Shown here: positions 1 to 5,345 of the stretch, piece by piece
Layout of the letters: each line of letters starts with the position of its first letter
Position numbering within the stretch: position 1 is the first letter of the stretch
NCBI GenBank assembly: GCA_902767195.1
Contig: CACXGS010000016.1
Span: forward strand, 1-9,142
Length of the DNA: 9,142 bases
Source: an uncultured Lachnospiraceae bacterium
GTDB taxonomy: Bacteria > Bacillota_A > Clostridia > Lachnospirales > Lachnospiraceae
Reading direction: 5' to 3'
Translations under genes and position numbers: made by a program
Notes under the pieces: model-generated
Database searches by the model: none
The model's input: only the letters and a program-made list of their open reading frames with translations
Told to the model about the DNA's origin: nothing

Positions 1-218
1 ATAATGCCGTAATTCTTGTAAGTGGAACTTCTGGGCACAATATGAGCCTCGTATCCTGCAGGCAGTTCCATGGCAACGCCCAGTGGAATCAGTCGGAACT
101 CTCCCTTACTGAGGGTCAGATCCTCCGCTGCTCTAAGGTCGATCCAGTCGGACTTATTCTCGATATATGTCAGTCGTTCGATGCGGTCAGAGAGATACTT
201 AATGCGAATATCGGCCAT
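1..218 (-). CDS. dut: dUTP diphosphatase (dUTPase), N-terminal part, runs off the left edge
   Basis: Reading leftward from an ATG at 218, the first 72 codons are present and the stop lies outside the window. The product begins [20 protein letters not shown] and matches the start of a trimeric dUTPase, which hydrolyses dUTP to dUMP and PPi; this keeps uracil out of DNA and supplies the dTMP precursor. Visible family features are the DLRA segment (residues 27-30, motif I region) and VPRSS followed by TYKNYG (residues 61-71, motif II region, phosphate-binding Arg/Ser). The start is fixed by GGGAGG (complement of 226-231) seven bases upstream. It lies downstream of nrdG in the same direction, which fits a deoxynucleotide-metabolism cluster, although a terminator-like hairpin sits between the two. 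Motifs III-V are not in the window. Confidence 0.85.
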   Translation of the reverse strand, partial: MADIRIKYLSDRIERLTYIENKSDWIDLRAAEDLTLSKGEFRLIPLGVAMELPAGYEAHIVPRSSTYKNYGI

Positions 219-225
219 TCATATG

Positions 226-231
226 CCTCCC
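226..231 (-). promoter_or_regulatory. Ribosome binding site of dut
   Basis: GGGAGG on the minus strand lies seven bases before the ATG at 218. It selects this start over an out-of-frame ATG four bases further upstream. Confidence 0.75.
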
Positions 232-247
232 TTCTTTTTATATTACC

Positions 248-276
248 AAAAACTCCCCCCTGAAAAGGAGGGAGTT
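248..276 (-). terminator. Intrinsic terminator-like hairpin after nrdG
   Basis: On the minus strand AACUCCCUCCU pairs with AGGGGGGAGUU (11 pairs with one U-G wobble, UUUC loop; arms 266-276 and 251-261), followed by a U run complementary to 248-252. It starts seven bases after the nrdG stop codon. On the plus strand the same site has a C-A mismatch and no T tract, so it acts leftward. It would end the nrdD-nrdG transcript, or let only part of it into dut, whose RBS lies about 20 bases further on. Confidence 0.7.
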
Positions 277-282
277 ATGTAT

Positions 283-780
283 TCATTCAATCTTTATCCT
301 GTTGGTAAGGGGAATCAGTCTCTGGTTCAGGCTGCCCCGGAACAAGAGATCAAGACTTCTCTGCTCTTCCATATAGGGACCGTCAATCAGAAGATCGGTG
401 ACAGAAAGCAGATCTCCTATGGCAGGATCCGACTTGGATCTTGCCAGCAGGGTCTCATATACGAACCCGGTGTAAGTAATAACATTACCTCCTTTGTCCC
501 GGATCATCTTTCCCAGCTTCGCCAGAGGGGCAGGCTGACAAAAGGGTTCTCCGCCGGAAAAAGTGATGCCGGAAAGGAGAGGGTTCTTGATGTATTCCTG
601 AAAGATCTCTTCTATGCCAATCTCATAACCATCCGTGAAAGAGTGAGTCTGGGGATTGTGACACCCCTTACAGTGGTGTGGGCATCCCTGAGTGAATACG
701 ACATATCTCAGTCCGGGTCCGTCGACAATGGATTCCTGGACAATGCCGTTCACTCTGAGGACAGAAGTTTTAGATACCAT
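283..780 (-). CDS. nrdG: Anaerobic ribonucleoside-triphosphate reductase activating protein (radical SAM)
   Basis: A 165-residue radical SAM activase. It uses a [4Fe-4S] cluster and S-adenosylmethionine to install the glycyl radical on class III ribonucleotide reductase. The cluster-binding CX3CX2C motif is visible as CPHHCKGC (C33, C37, C40), followed by HNPQTHSF, typical of NrdG. SGGEP at 75-79 is the SAM-contacting motif, and LLIDGPY near residues 132-138 is also typical. The length is normal for the family. The ATG at 780 overlaps the end of the preceding 51-residue gene by 11 bases and no strong Shine-Dalgarno is visible, so translation is probably coupled to that gene. Its substrate glycine is expected to lie in that small upstream product rather than in the large NrdD polypeptide. 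Confidence 0.95.
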   Translation of the reverse strand: MVSKTSVLRVNGIVQESIVDGPGLRYVVFTQGCPHHCKGCHNPQTHSFTDGYEIGIEEIFQEYIKNPLLSGITFSGGEPFCQPAPLAKLGKMIRDKGGNVITYTGFVYETLLARSKSDPAIGDLLSVTDLLIDGPYMEEQRSLDLLFRGSLNQRLIPLTNRIKIE

Positions 781-925
781 GCTTTACGCGGTCTTTCTCT
801 TCGGAACGTTTTGCGTTGTTAAAACGGTCAACGGTTCCTACCAGATATCCTGTGATTCTGCGAATACGCTCAAATCCTACACCATCGCCGATCTGTTCAT
901 TTCTCTTTGTCTGTTTTATTGTCAT
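770..925 (-). CDS. Separate glycyl-radical segment of anaerobic ribonucleotide reductase (51 aa)
   Basis: A 51-codon gene starting MTIKQTKRNEQIGDGVGFER and continuing IRRITGYLVGT, DRFNNAKR and DRVKHGI before TAA (770-772). This is the segment that closes a normal class III NrdD: E. coli NrdD has RRVCGYLG (radical Gly681) near its C-terminus, then a similar FN.GK...RVKH stretch. By that alignment Gly26 of this protein would carry the radical. A strong RBS, AAAGGAG (complement of 935-941), lies nine bases before the ATG. The gene begins 70 bases after the nrdD stop, in a different frame, and its end overlaps the nrdG start. Fission of NrdD is inferred. Similar short proteins may already be deposited as 'NrdD' in related genomes; I cannot check that. 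Confidence 0.87.
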   Translation of the reverse strand: MTIKQTKRNEQIGDGVGFERIRRITGYLVGTVDRFNNAKRSEEKDRVKHGI

Positions 926-934
926 TGTATCATT

Positions 935-941
935 CTCCTTT
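935..941 (-). promoter_or_regulatory. Ribosome binding site of the 51-aa glycyl-radical gene
   Basis: AAAGGAG on the minus strand, nine bases before the ATG at 925. It supports independent initiation of the small gene and argues that it is not a frameshifted tail of nrdD. Confidence 0.8.
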
Positions 942-995
942 GTTCGTATATATGTAAAAACATTCGTTTATCAGATTCTTAAGTTTGGCTTTGTC

Positions 996-3260
996 CTAGC
1001 TGGTGCAGCTTGGTACAGGCACATCCGGGAACTTCTTGCGGAGTTCTCTGAGCTTCTCAATGGGAACGGATTCGCCTTCCCTTCGTCCGCATCGCGGACA
1101 GACATCGCCGATTACGCCGGTGTAGCCGCATACAGGGTCTCTGTCAACCGGGTGATTGATGGAGCCGTAGCCGATACCCTGTTCCTTCATGTAACGGATG
1201 ATGGACTCGAAAGCGGTGAGGTTCTTACAGGTATCCCCGTCCAGCTCCACATAGGAGATGTGGCCTGCATTGGTGAGGGCGTGGTAAGGAGCCTCCAGCT
1301 CGATCTTGCGGTAGGACTGTATCGGGTAGTATACCGGAATGTGGAAAGAGTTGGTGTAGTATTCCCGATCGGTTATGCCCGGAAGCTCTCCGTATCTTTC
1401 CCGGTCCATCCGGACGAATCGTCCGCTGAGTCCCTCTGCGGGTGTTGCAAGAAGGGTGAAATTCAGTCCCATCTCTCTGGATGTCCGATCCAGCTTGTCT
1501 CTCATGAATCGGATGATCTCCAGTCCCAGCTTCTGGGCCTCTTCGCTCTCTCCGTGGTGCACACCGATCAGGGCCTTCAGAGTCTCAGCAAGCCCGATGA
1601 AACCGATGCTCAGGGTACCGTGCTTTAAGACTTCGCCGATGGTGTCGTCCATGGACAGCTTCTCCGAATCGATCCAGATATCCTGTGCCATGAGGAAAGG
1701 ATAATTGCGGACCTTCTTCTGAGACTGAATCTTGAAACGATGAAGGAGCTGGCGGATTACCAGGTCCATCATCTGATCCAGCTTCTCATAGAAAAGCTGA
1801 ATATCTCCATGGGCCTCCAGCCCGAGTCTGGGGAGGTTCACAGAGGTGAAGCTCAGATTGCCCCGTCCGAAAGTGCACTCTCTGGTGGGATCGTATACAT
1901 TGCCCAGAACTCTGGTCCTGCAGCCCATGTATGCCACTTCCGTGTTGGGATCTCCCTCTTTATAATAGGAGATATTAAAGGGGGCATCCAGGAAACTGAA
2001 ATTGGGGAACAGTCTCTTGGCTGATGTTGCGATGGCCTGCTGGAAGAGATCGTAGTTGGGATCTCCCGGATTGTAGTTGATGCCTTCCTTGACCTTGAAG
2101 ATCTGAACCGGGAAAATAGGTGTTTCTCCTGCTCCAAGACCGTCCATGGTGGCATCCAGAAGCGCGCGGATGACCAGCCGTCCCTCCGGGGATGTGTCTG
2201 TCCCGTAGTTGATGGAGGAGAAGGGCACCTGGGCGCCTGCTCTGGAGTGCATGGTGTTCAGGTTGTGGATCAGGGCCTGCATAGCCTGCCGGGTCTCCCT
2301 GAGCACATTGGCCTTGGCCTGGCGGATGCTGAAAGCATGCATCTTGCGGAGCATCTTCTCATCCAGGGAATCCTGAGGAATCTCAAGGAGATCTTCCAGG
2401 AATTCGTCTTCATGTTCCAGACGGATGGGCTCTCTCACTCCGGCGCGGATAACTTTCTCAAAAGCTGCCGCCTGCTCTTCGGTGTAATCCAGAACAGCCT
2501 GTACAAAAGAGGAAGCCGCAAGGAAATATTCCTTATTATAAGACTTGATCACGCCGTCTGCCATGGCATAGTCGAAATTGGGAAGGCTCTGGCCGCCGTG
2601 CATCTCGTTCTGATTGGCCTGAATGGCAATACAGGCGAGTGCCGAATAGGTTCCGATGGCCTGAGGTTCTCTGACATATCCGTGGCCGGTGGAAAAACCG
2701 TCCTTGAAAAGCTTGGTCAGATCAATCTGACAGCAGGTCTCCGTCAGCATATAAAAATCCATATCATGGATATGAATATCACCTTCAGCGTGGGCTTCAG
2801 CGATGTCAGCCGGAAGAACATGGTTCACAATGAAAAACTTGGAACCTTCCGAACCGTACTTCAGCATGGTTCCCATGGCGGTATCCCCGTCGATGTTGGC
2901 GTTCTCCCTCTTGATATTCTCTGCCTCGGCGCTGGAGTAGGTCAGGCGCTGATAGATATCCATCAGGTAAGTCTCCGACTCTCTGATCTTGGAATGCTCG
3001 GCGCGGTAGAGAATGTAGGCTTTAGCCGTGGAAGCGAAATCATAGCGGATCAGAATCTCTTCGACCTTATCCTGAATCTGCTCCACAGTGGGCGTCTCCA
3101 CATCTGCGACAGAGTCCACCACCTTCTGGGTCAGGTAGGTGTAATCTGCAGGAGTCATATTGTCTCCGACTGCAGTGCTGGCCATATGGATCGCATTCAT
3201 GATCTTCATAGGATCGAAGGGCACCAGCTGGCCGTTACGTTTTTGTATTAATCTTTCCAT
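996..3260 (-). CDS. nrdD: Anaerobic ribonucleoside-triphosphate reductase, catalytic part lacking the glycyl-radical segment
   Basis: A 754-residue class III reductase subunit that makes dNTPs from NTPs without oxygen. An ATP-cone (about residues 3-95, starting ERLIQKRNGQLVPFD) is followed by the ten-stranded barrel. Visible landmarks are DIHIHDMD (161-168), TETCCQIDL with C176/C177, NQNEMHGGQS (217-225 region), and MGCRTRVLGN with C447, the likely finger-loop thiyl cysteine. The C-terminus has a zinc-ribbon-like stretch, DPVCGYTG (C711) and CPRCG (C721, C724). It then ends in a charged tail, EKLRELRKKFPDV, and SCTS. The canonical RRITGY glycyl-radical loop that should follow CPRCG is absent; it is encoded by the next gene. 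The aspartate at 708 stands where a CxxC zinc ligand could be expected. GAGGGG (complement of 3272-3277) is the RBS. Confidence 0.95.
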   Translation of the reverse strand: MERLIQKRNGQLVPFDPMKIMNAIHMASTAVGDNMTPADYTYLTQKVVDSVADVETPTVEQIQDKVEEILIRYDFASTAKAYILYRAEHSKIRESETYLMDIYQRLTYSSAEAENIKRENANIDGDTAMGTMLKYGSEGSKFFIVNHVLPADIAEAHAEGDIHIHDMDFYMLTETCCQIDLTKLFKDGFSTGHGYVREPQAIGTYSALACIAIQANQNEMHGGQSLPNFDYAMADGVIKSYNKEYFLAASSFVQAVLDYTEEQAAAFEKVIRAGVREPIRLEHEDEFLEDLLEIPQDSLDEKMLRKMHAFSIRQAKANVLRETRQAMQALIHNLNTMHSRAGAQVPFSSINYGTDTSPEGRLVIRALLDATMDGLGAGETPIFPVQIFKVKEGINYNPGDPNYDLFQQAIATSAKRLFPNFSFLDAPFNISYYKEGDPNTEVAYMGCRTRVLGNVYDPTRECTFGRGNLSFTSVNLPRLGLEAHGDIQLFYEKLDQMMDLVIRQLLHRFKIQSQKKVRNYPFLMAQDIWIDSEKLSMDDTIGEVLKHGTLSIGFIGLAETLKALIGVHHGESEEAQKLGLEIIRFMRDKLDRTSREMGLNFTLLATPAEGLSGRFVRMDRERYGELPGITDREYYTNSFHIPVYYPIQSYRKIELEAPYHALTNAGHISYVELDGDTCKNLTAFESIIRYMKEQGIGYGSINHPVDRDPVCGYTGVIGDVCPRCGRREGESVPIEKLRELRKKFPDVPVPSCTS

Positions 3261-3315
3261 GATGAAATAATCCCCTCAGAAAATAAAATATCAAAAAACC
3301 ATTAGCAGGTCTTTT

Positions 3316-3331
3316 CTACAAGATTTAGTGG
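3316..3331 (-). promoter_or_regulatory. Candidate NrdR box, promoter-distal
   Basis: CTACAAGATTTAGTGG (plus strand) matches the remembered NrdR consensus ACACWATATATWGTGT at 11 of 16 positions. It is weaker than its partner but begins exactly 32 bp from it, about three helical turns, the spacing known for tandem NrdR boxes. It lies in the nrdD leader, about 40-55 bases downstream of the predicted transcription start. Confidence 0.5.
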
Positions 3332-3353
3332 ACAAAAGCGTTCAAGTCCACTA
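3326..3353 (-). repeat. Inverted repeat TAGTGGAC / GTCCACTA in the nrdD leader
   Basis: A perfect 8-bp inverted repeat (3326-3333 and 3346-3353) with a 12-base spacer. The arms cover the facing ends of the two NrdR-like boxes. It is probably the DNA symmetry of a paired operator, but it would also fold as a hairpin in the 5' untranslated region of nrdD mRNA. Confidence 0.6.
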
Positions 3354-3363
3354 TATCATGTGT
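3348..3363 (-). promoter_or_regulatory. Candidate NrdR box, promoter-proximal
   Basis: CCACTATATCATGTGT (plus strand) matches the remembered NrdR consensus ACACWATATATWGTGT at 13 of 16 positions. It lies just downstream of the predicted nrdD start site (near 3369), where binding would block transcription. NrdR is the ATP/dATP-sensing repressor of ribonucleotide reductase genes; its gene is not in this window. Confidence 0.65.
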
Positions 3364-3375
3364 CGTACATGTACC

Positions 3376-3404
3376 ATAATATACCGAACATATGTTTTTG
3401 TCAA
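3376..3404 (-). promoter_or_regulatory. Sigma-A-type promoter of nrdD
   Basis: On the minus strand a perfect -35 TTGACA (complement of 3399-3404) is followed by a 17-bp spacer and -10 TATTAT (complement of 3376-3381). The predicted start is near 3369, giving a leader of about 108 bases. Two 10-bp palindromes flank the -10: AACATATGTT (3387-3396, in the spacer) and GTACATGTAC (3365-3374, at the start site). Confidence 0.8.
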
Positions 3405-3420
3405 TAGAAAAAATGGCCTT

Positions 3421-3480
3421 TTTTTATAAAAATAAAAATTCATTATATTCTGAAAAAATCCTAATTATTCATTAATAATT
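3421..3480. other. AT-rich tract next to the DnaA boxes
   Basis: Only 6 of 60 bases are G or C. The tract lies between the nrdD promoter and the first DnaA-box-like site. It could act as an UP element or as easily melted DNA beside a DnaA complex; neither role is shown by sequence alone. No gene is supported here. Confidence 0.5.
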
Positions 3481-3486
3481 CTGAAA

Positions 3487-3643
3487 TGTTGATAACCGGC
3501 TTGTTATTAAGGATTTATCCACAATGTAATAATTAAGGGACATCCAGTCTGAAGCGGATAAACAGAGAGGATTGAGAAAGGGAGGATAACTTATCCACAT
3601 TATCCACAAGATAATCTCAGAAAATGTGGATAACTTATGCACA
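3487..3643. promoter_or_regulatory. Cluster of DnaA boxes between nrdD and rpmG
   Basis: Four perfect TTATCCACA sites: 3515-3523 (+), 3591-3599 (+), 3600-3608 (+, directly abutting the previous one) and 3625-3633 (-). TTATGCACA at 3635-3643 (+) fits TTATNCACA, and TGTTGATAA at 3487-3495 (-) has one mismatch. Two back-to-back pairs have the same geometry, a minus box, one C, then a plus box: 3581-3589/3591-3599 (the minus one degenerate) and 3625-3633/3635-3643. Such density is not expected by chance. DnaA binding could control the flanking divergent promoters (in E. coli DnaA regulates nrdAB) or titrate DnaA, as clusters outside oriC do in B. subtilis. There is no dnaA or dnaN here to suggest the main origin. 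Confidence 0.85.
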
Positions 3644-3680
3644 ACAAAAATTTTGCCTTGACAGAAACTCAATAAACTTG

Positions 3681-3709
3681 TTGACGAACAACTTGCGTTA
3701 TGCTATATT
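3681..3709 (+). promoter_or_regulatory. Promoter P1 of the rpmG-secE-nusG operon
   Basis: TTGACG (3681-3686), a 17-bp spacer and TATATT (3704-3709), with an extended -10 TG at 3701-3702. The predicted start is near 3716, leaving a leader of about 150 bases before rpmG. The nearest DnaA box ends 37 bases upstream of the -35. Confidence 0.75.
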
Positions 3710-3765
3710 AAGTTGACGATGGACAGGTCTTTTTTTTATGCCCTTTTTTCCCGGTTTCCTTCCAT

Positions 3766-3794
3766 TTAGAATTGTTTGATCTGCCCTTTATAAT
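3766..3794 (+). promoter_or_regulatory. Possible second promoter P2 for rpmG
   Basis: A perfect -10 TATAAT (3789-3794) with a poor -35, TTAGAA (3766-3771), 17 bp upstream. The start would be near 3801. It lies inside the P1 leader, so the two would act in tandem. Confidence 0.45.
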
Positions 3795-3867
3795 AGGAAG
3801 AGACAGGATCGGGGAGTGTCGGGCTCAGGAAAAGACCACGTTAATATGCTTAATGGAGGTGGAAGTA

Positions 3868-4017
3868 GTGCGTGTAAGAATCACATTGGCATGTACAGAA
3901 TGCAAGCAGCGTAATTACAATACTACGAAGGAAAAGAAGAACCATCCTGATCGTCTTGAGACTCGTAAGTATTGCAGATTCTGCAAGAAGCATACTGTTC
4001 ATAAGGAAACAAAATAA
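3868..4017 (+). CDS. rpmG: 50S ribosomal protein L33
   Basis: A 49-residue L33, the usual length, of the zinc-binding C+ type. Two CX2C pairs are present, C9/C12 (LACTEC) and C36/C39 (KYCRFC). The protein sits on the large subunit near the tRNA exit site. The start is GTG at 3868, supported by GGAGG at 3855-3859 with eight bases of spacing and by the family N-terminus MRVRITLAC. An in-frame ATG at 3853 sits on top of the Shine-Dalgarno and has none of its own, and a longer reading from 3772 has no family support. It is the first gene of the operon with secE and nusG. No tRNA-Trp gene is found between it and secE, although one occurs there in some bacteria. Confidence 0.95.
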   Translation: MRVRITLACTECKQRNYNTTKEKKNHPDRLETRKYCRFCKKHTVHKETK

Positions 4018-4040
4018 GGGAATCTTAAAGGAGTAGATTT

Positions 4041-4238
4041 ATGAGCGACAAATCAGAGAAAAAAACCATCAGGGATTGGTTCCGCGGTGTCTCTGCCGAG
4101 TTCAGGAAGATCAGCTGGCCGGATAAAGATACGTTAATCAGAGAGACCACGACGGTTACAGTAGTCTCTGTTATTCTCGGAATTATCATCGCAACTCTGG
4201 ATATGATTCTCCAGTATGGCATTAACTTTTTTATTTAG
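4041..4238 (+). CDS. secE: Preprotein translocase subunit SecE
   Basis: A 65-residue small SecE, the typical single-span Gram-positive form. It clamps SecY in the SecYEG membrane channel. An amphipathic N-terminal region ends in the conserved FRKISWPDKDTL (about residues 21-32), followed by one hydrophobic membrane span at about 40-62. The RBS AAAGGAG (4027-4033) lies seven bases before the ATG. It sits between rpmG and nusG in the widely conserved order. Confidence 0.95.
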   Translation: MSDKSEKKTIRDWFRGVSAEFRKISWPDKDTLIRETTTVTVVSVILGIIIATLDMILQYGINFFI

Positions 4239-4259
4239 CAGTAAGGACAAGGTGGATTT

Positions 4260-4784
4260 ATGTCAGATGTGAACTGGTATGTGGTCCATACCTATTCAGG
4301 CTACGAGAATAAGGTTAAAGTTAATATCGAGAAAACTATCGAGAACCGCAAGATGCAGGATCAGATCTTCGAAGTGCTTGTTCCCGTTAAAGAGGGAGTG
4401 GAAGTGAAGAACGGTGTTCAGAAGACCGTCACCAAGAAGATGTTTCCGGGATATGTCTTTGTTAATATGATCATGAATGATGATACATGGTTCGTGGTCC
4501 GCAACACCAGAGGCGTTACCGGCTTTGTCGGTCCGGGATCGGAACCGATACCCCTTTCAGAGGCGGAGATCCGTAATCTCGGCATCGGGACACCGGAGGA
4601 AGAGCCCGTTACCATCGATGTGGAACCGGGTGATCTTATCCAGGTTGTTTCAGGAGCCTGGGAAGGCAGAGAGAGCGTTGTCAAAGCGGTGAATCCGGGC
4701 AGAAAGACAGTCACCATTGAGGTGGAGATGTTTGGAAGAGCAACATCCGTAGAGATTGGATATTTGGATGTGAAGAAAGTGTAG
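4260..4784 (+). CDS. nusG: Transcription termination/antitermination protein NusG
   Basis: 174 residues. The N-terminal NGN domain starts near WYVVHTYSGYENKVK (about residues 6-20) and contacts RNA polymerase. MFPGYVFVNM and RNTRGVTGFVG are standard NusG signatures. The C-terminal KOW domain occupies about residues 121-174 (PGDLIQVVSGAWEG); it carries SGAWEG where GPF is more usual. NusG stimulates elongation and pausing and links RNA polymerase to the ribosome or Rho. The RBS AAGGTGG (4249-4255) precedes the ATG. Confidence 0.96.
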   Translation: MSDVNWYVVHTYSGYENKVKVNIEKTIENRKMQDQIFEVLVPVKEGVEVKNGVQKTVTKKMFPGYVFVNMIMNDDTWFVVRNTRGVTGFVGPGSEPIPLSEAEIRNLGIGTPEEEPVTIDVEPGDLIQVVSGAWEGRESVVKAVNPGRKTVTIEVEMFGRATSVEIGYLDVKKV

Positions 4785-4803
4785 ACCGATCATTGGGACG
4801 GTC
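4784..4803 (+). other. Small hairpin between nusG and rplK
   Basis: GACCG (4784-4788) pairs with CGGTC (4799-4803) over a ten-base loop, right at the nusG stop. It has no T tract, so it is not a terminator. It may stack on the L1-type hairpin that starts four bases later. Confidence 0.35.
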
Positions 4804-4806
4804 TGC

Positions 4807-4841
4807 GTGGGAGGGATATTCCCGCAATTACCACAAGGAGG
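4807..4841 (+). promoter_or_regulatory. L1-type ribosomal protein leader before rplK
   Basis: GUGG (4807-4810) pairs with CCAC (4831-4834), enclosing an inner GGGA/UCCC hairpin (4813-4816 with 4820-4823) and an unpaired GCAAUUA on the 3' side. This mimics the L1 site in 23S rRNA helix 77, where GUGGGAG faces AAAUACCAC. The 3' strand is followed after one base by the SD AAGGAGG (4835-4841). Bound L1 would therefore block initiation of rplK, the known logic of L1 autoregulation. A close copy precedes rplA. Confidence 0.7.
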
Positions 4842-4850
4842 TTAGCTATT

Positions 4851-5276
4851 ATGGCAAAGAAAGTTACAGGTTTTATTAAGTTACAGATTCCGGCAGGCAA
4901 GGCAACACCGGCACCGCCTGTAGGTCCGGCATTAGGACAGCATGGAGTGAATATTGTCCAGTTTACCAAAGAGTTCAATGCAAGAACAGCTCCCATGGGA
5001 GACACCATCATTCCTGTAGTGATCACTGTATACCAGGACAGAACATTCAGCTTCATCACCAAGACACCACCGGCAGCAGTATTATTGAAGAAAGCCGCCA
5101 ACATCAAATCCGGATCCGGGGAGCCTAATAAAGTGAAGGTTGCAACCGTTACTAAAGATCAGATTAAAGAGATCGCTGAGACCAAGATGCCTGACCTGAA
5201 CGCTGCAAGTCTTGAGGCCGCCATGAGCATGATCGCCGGCACAGCACGCAGCATGGGCATTGTTGTTGAAGATTAG
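4851..5276 (+). CDS. rplK: 50S ribosomal protein L11
   Basis: 141 residues, the standard length. L11 forms the GTPase-associated centre with L10/L12 and 23S rRNA helices 43-44. The N-terminal domain holds [16 protein letters not shown], including P22 and P26, the positions linked to thiostrepton binding, both intact. The C-terminal RNA-binding domain ends [13 protein letters not shown]. The start at 4851 is preceded by AAGGAGG and is likely under L1 translational control through the adjacent hairpin. Confidence 0.97.
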   Translation: MAKKVTGFIKLQIPAGKATPAPPVGPALGQHGVNIVQFTKEFNARTAPMGDTIIPVVITVYQDRTFSFITKTPPAAVLLKKAANIKSGSGEPNKVKVATVTKDQIKEIAETKMPDLNAASLEAAMSMIAGTARSMGIVVED

Positions 5277-5305
5277 TAAGGAAGATTATATAGATTTGAT
5301 AGAAA

Positions 5306-5339
5306 GTGGGAGGGTCGCTCCCGATATTACCACAGGAGG
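5306..5339 (+). promoter_or_regulatory. L1-type ribosomal protein leader before rplA
   Basis: A second copy of the hairpin. GUGG (5306-5309) pairs with CCAC (5330-5333), an inner GAG/CUC stem can form, and GAUAUUA lies on the 3' side. The SD AGGAGG (5334-5339) follows directly. It shares GUGGGAGGG, CUCCCG/UUCCCG and AUUACCACA with the rplK copy while the bases between differ, as expected if the structure is under selection. Confidence 0.7.
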
Positions 5340-5345
5340 TTTATT

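Noticed and set aside
70..822. 250-codon plus-strand open frame across dut and nrdG
   Set aside because: Antisense to two recognised genes and their terminator; no plausible protein features.
1125..1133. CGYTG in NrdD as the glycyl-radical motif (it resembles E. coli VCGYLG)
   Set aside because: It precedes CPRCG and forms part of the zinc-ribbon region. In related NrdD proteins the radical motif RRITGY comes after the second cysteine pair, and here that is in the 51-aa gene.
2247..3251. 334-codon plus-strand open frame opposite nrdD (with others at 816-1628 and 1375-1704)
   Set aside because: Antisense shadows of a clear nrdD; no family resemblance and no supported start.
3421..3643. Main chromosomal origin (oriC)
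   Set aside because: DnaA boxes plus AT-rich DNA are suggestive, but there is no dnaA, dnaN, rpmH or other origin gene nearby. A regulatory or titration cluster is the simpler reading.
3472..3672. 66-codon minus-strand open frame in the intergenic region
   Set aside because: It covers the DnaA-box cluster, has no RBS, and is repeat-like because of the boxes.
3304..3737. Repeated CAGGTCTTTT at about 3307 and 3724 near both divergent promoters
   Set aside because: A ten-base T-rich match on the same strand with no symmetry; likely chance.
3724..3737. Terminator at the T8 run before rpmG
   Set aside because: Only a three-base stem could form upstream of the T run, so it is not a credible intrinsic terminator.
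4018..4040. tRNA-Trp gene between rpmG and secE
   Set aside because: The gap is only 23 bases and contains just the secE Shine-Dalgarno.
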